Assembly: GCF_001613445.1 (NCBI RefSeq)
Contig: NZ_BDCJ01000025.1
Coordinates: 62,001 to 126,000, forward strand
Direction of reading: 5' to 3'
DNA: 64,000 nt
DNA from: Nocardia grenadensis NBRC 108939
GTDB lineage: Bacteria > Actinomycetota > Actinomycetes > Mycobacteriales > Mycobacteriaceae
Position 1 is the stretch's first letter. Every line of letters begins with the position of its first letter. This document shows, piece by piece, positions 63,149 through 64,000 of this stretch. The translations under genes and the position numbers were made by a program. Under the pieces are notes generated by a model. It saw only the letters and a list, made by a program, of their open reading frames with translations. It was not told where the DNA came from and searched no databases.

Positions 63149-64000
63149 TCATTCGTCCGGCTTGGCCAGCGCCTGCAACATCCGCTCGCCCATTCGGACG
63201 ACCATATCGCCGCTGTCGACATCGGCGATATGGATGGCGAACGACAGATCACCCATACTCGCGATCAGCCAGCCGTCCTCACCGGCTTTCGCCGAGAACC
63301 CGGTGACGTCACGGAATCCGCGCAGCCGAGCCATCTGCGGCGCGTTCATCCCCTCGCGCATCGCCGCGCGCAGCGCCGCGTCGACGGGCCCGGGCAGTGG
63401 ACCCATGGGCGCGTCGGTTTCGCTGGGCCGGCCCCGTTCGAGCATCGGCGGACGGGTAGTGCCGTTGGTGATGGCCGCCGCCGCGATCGCCATGCCGAAC
63501 GGGCTGACCAGCAGCGCATCCGTACCACCGCCCTGGCGAACCGGTTCCGCGCCGCCCGCCCCGGCCGGGCGCCCGGTCACCTCCTCCAGCCCCGGGACCC
63601 GGAAGTCCACGCCGACGCCGAGCATGGCGGCCGCCTCGATCACCTCCTGGTCGGTGACGTCTTCGGGTGCTTTGCCCTTGGCCGCCCCGGCCGCCTTCTT
63701 GAACAGTTCGATGGCACCGCCCACCGGGTACAGCCCGGTGAACGCGACCGGCCCCTGCGCGCTCGAGTAGTTGTTCTGCGCCGCTGCCACCACGGCTCCG
63801 GTGGAGGGCTGGGTGACCACGATGGAGGCGGGTGAACCCACGCTGACCACCGCGTCCTCGGCGGCACGCTGCAACCGCTGGTCCATGGTGCCCGCGATAT
63901 CGGGACCGGCCGGGCCCTGGTTGCCCGCCAGCTGTTTGATGAAGCGGCCGTTCTCGAACAGCTGCACCGCCCAGCCGGAATGCTGGTCCTGGCTCTGTTC
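63149..64000 (-). CDS. penicillin-binding transpeptidase-like protein, 5' part beyond window
   Basis: 284 residues visible, open to the window edge, so the N terminus is missing. C-terminal part of a class B PBP-like protein: DIAGTMDQRLQRAAEDAV, SPASIVVTQPSTGAVVAAAQN, VAFTGLYPVGGAIELFKKAA. In an active PBP the last stretch holds S-x-x-K; here there is GGAIELFK without Ser. The KTG box reads KAG (FSAKAGEDGWLIA). It may be a non-catalytic PBP relative that binds peptidoglycan or division proteins. Confidence 0.72.
   Translation of the reverse strand, partial: EQSQDQHSGWAVQLFENGRFIKQLAGNQGPAGPDIAGTMDQRLQRAAEDAVVSVGSPASIVVTQPSTGAVVAAAQNNYSSAQGPVAFTGLYPVGGAIELFKKAAGAAKGKAPEDVTDQEVIEAAAMLGVGVDFRVPGLEEVTGRPAGAGGAEPVRQGGGTDALLVSPFGMAIAAAAITNGTTRPPMLERGRPSETDAPMGPLPGPVDAALRAAMREGMNAPQMARLRGFRDVTGFSAKAGEDGWLIASMGDLSFAIHIADVDSGDMVVRMGERMLQALAKPDE

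Overview
The window is high-GC actinomycete DNA and reads as a mycolate-producing member of the Mycobacteriales, most likely Nocardia or a close relative. The evidence is an mmpL3 homologue, the arabinan enzyme AftD, LpqI, a FadE5/FadA2/FabG4/HtdX set and GTP-type PEP carboxykinase, in an arrangement recalling the M. tuberculosis Rv0203-Rv0244 region. That comparison is from memory, not from a search.

Layout. (1) 1-6.1 kb: alpha/beta hydrolase (cut by the window edge), a crotonase plus thiolase-like pair, a secreted DUF4185 protein, a methyltransferase and a small hydrolase. (2) 6.4-23.8 kb: fadE5 on + and fadA2 on -, with fabG4-htdX diverging from fadA2. Between the convergent fadE5 and fadA2 lie about 11.8 kb holding a CAP protein, two NTF2-like proteins, an SDR/TetR divergon, a second DUF4185 protein, a VanW protein, an NAD-type 6-phosphogluconate dehydrogenase and a LysR/SDR divergon. 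(3) 23.8-29.3 kb: scarred accessory DNA with a resolvase remnant, a decayed copy of the htdX 3' end, an archaeal-type AAA/DUF234 ATPase, a TPR regulator lacking its DNA-binding domain, a GNAT enzyme and an Rpn-type nuclease remnant. (4) 29.4-46.7 kb: envelope glycan block with DUF3068 protein, acyltransferase, TetR, LpqI, UspA, isochorismate synthase, DUF2613 protein, AftD, flippase, GT-C-like membrane protein, GT4 glycosyltransferase and methyltransferase. (5) 47-64 kb: pckG, a dynamin-like GTPase pair, trmB-NYN-mmpL3, a DUF1707 protein, an AI-2E exporter, a membrane adenylate cyclase, a UPF0104 protein, a DUF3054 protein and a penicillin-binding-like protein running off the edge.

How it fits together. 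FadE5, FadA2, FabG4 and HtdX supply dehydrogenase, thiolase, ketoreductase and hydratase steps of an acyl-CoA cycle. Closely related palindromes in front of fadA2/fabG4 and in front of the TetR gene at 32.3 kb, with weaker versions before fadE5, suggest that this TetR controls itself and the acyl-CoA set. Region 4 and mmpL3 build and export the arabinogalactan-mycolate envelope. At least eleven genes have a TANNNT -10 box 5-8 nt before their start codon, which predicts leaderless mRNAs.
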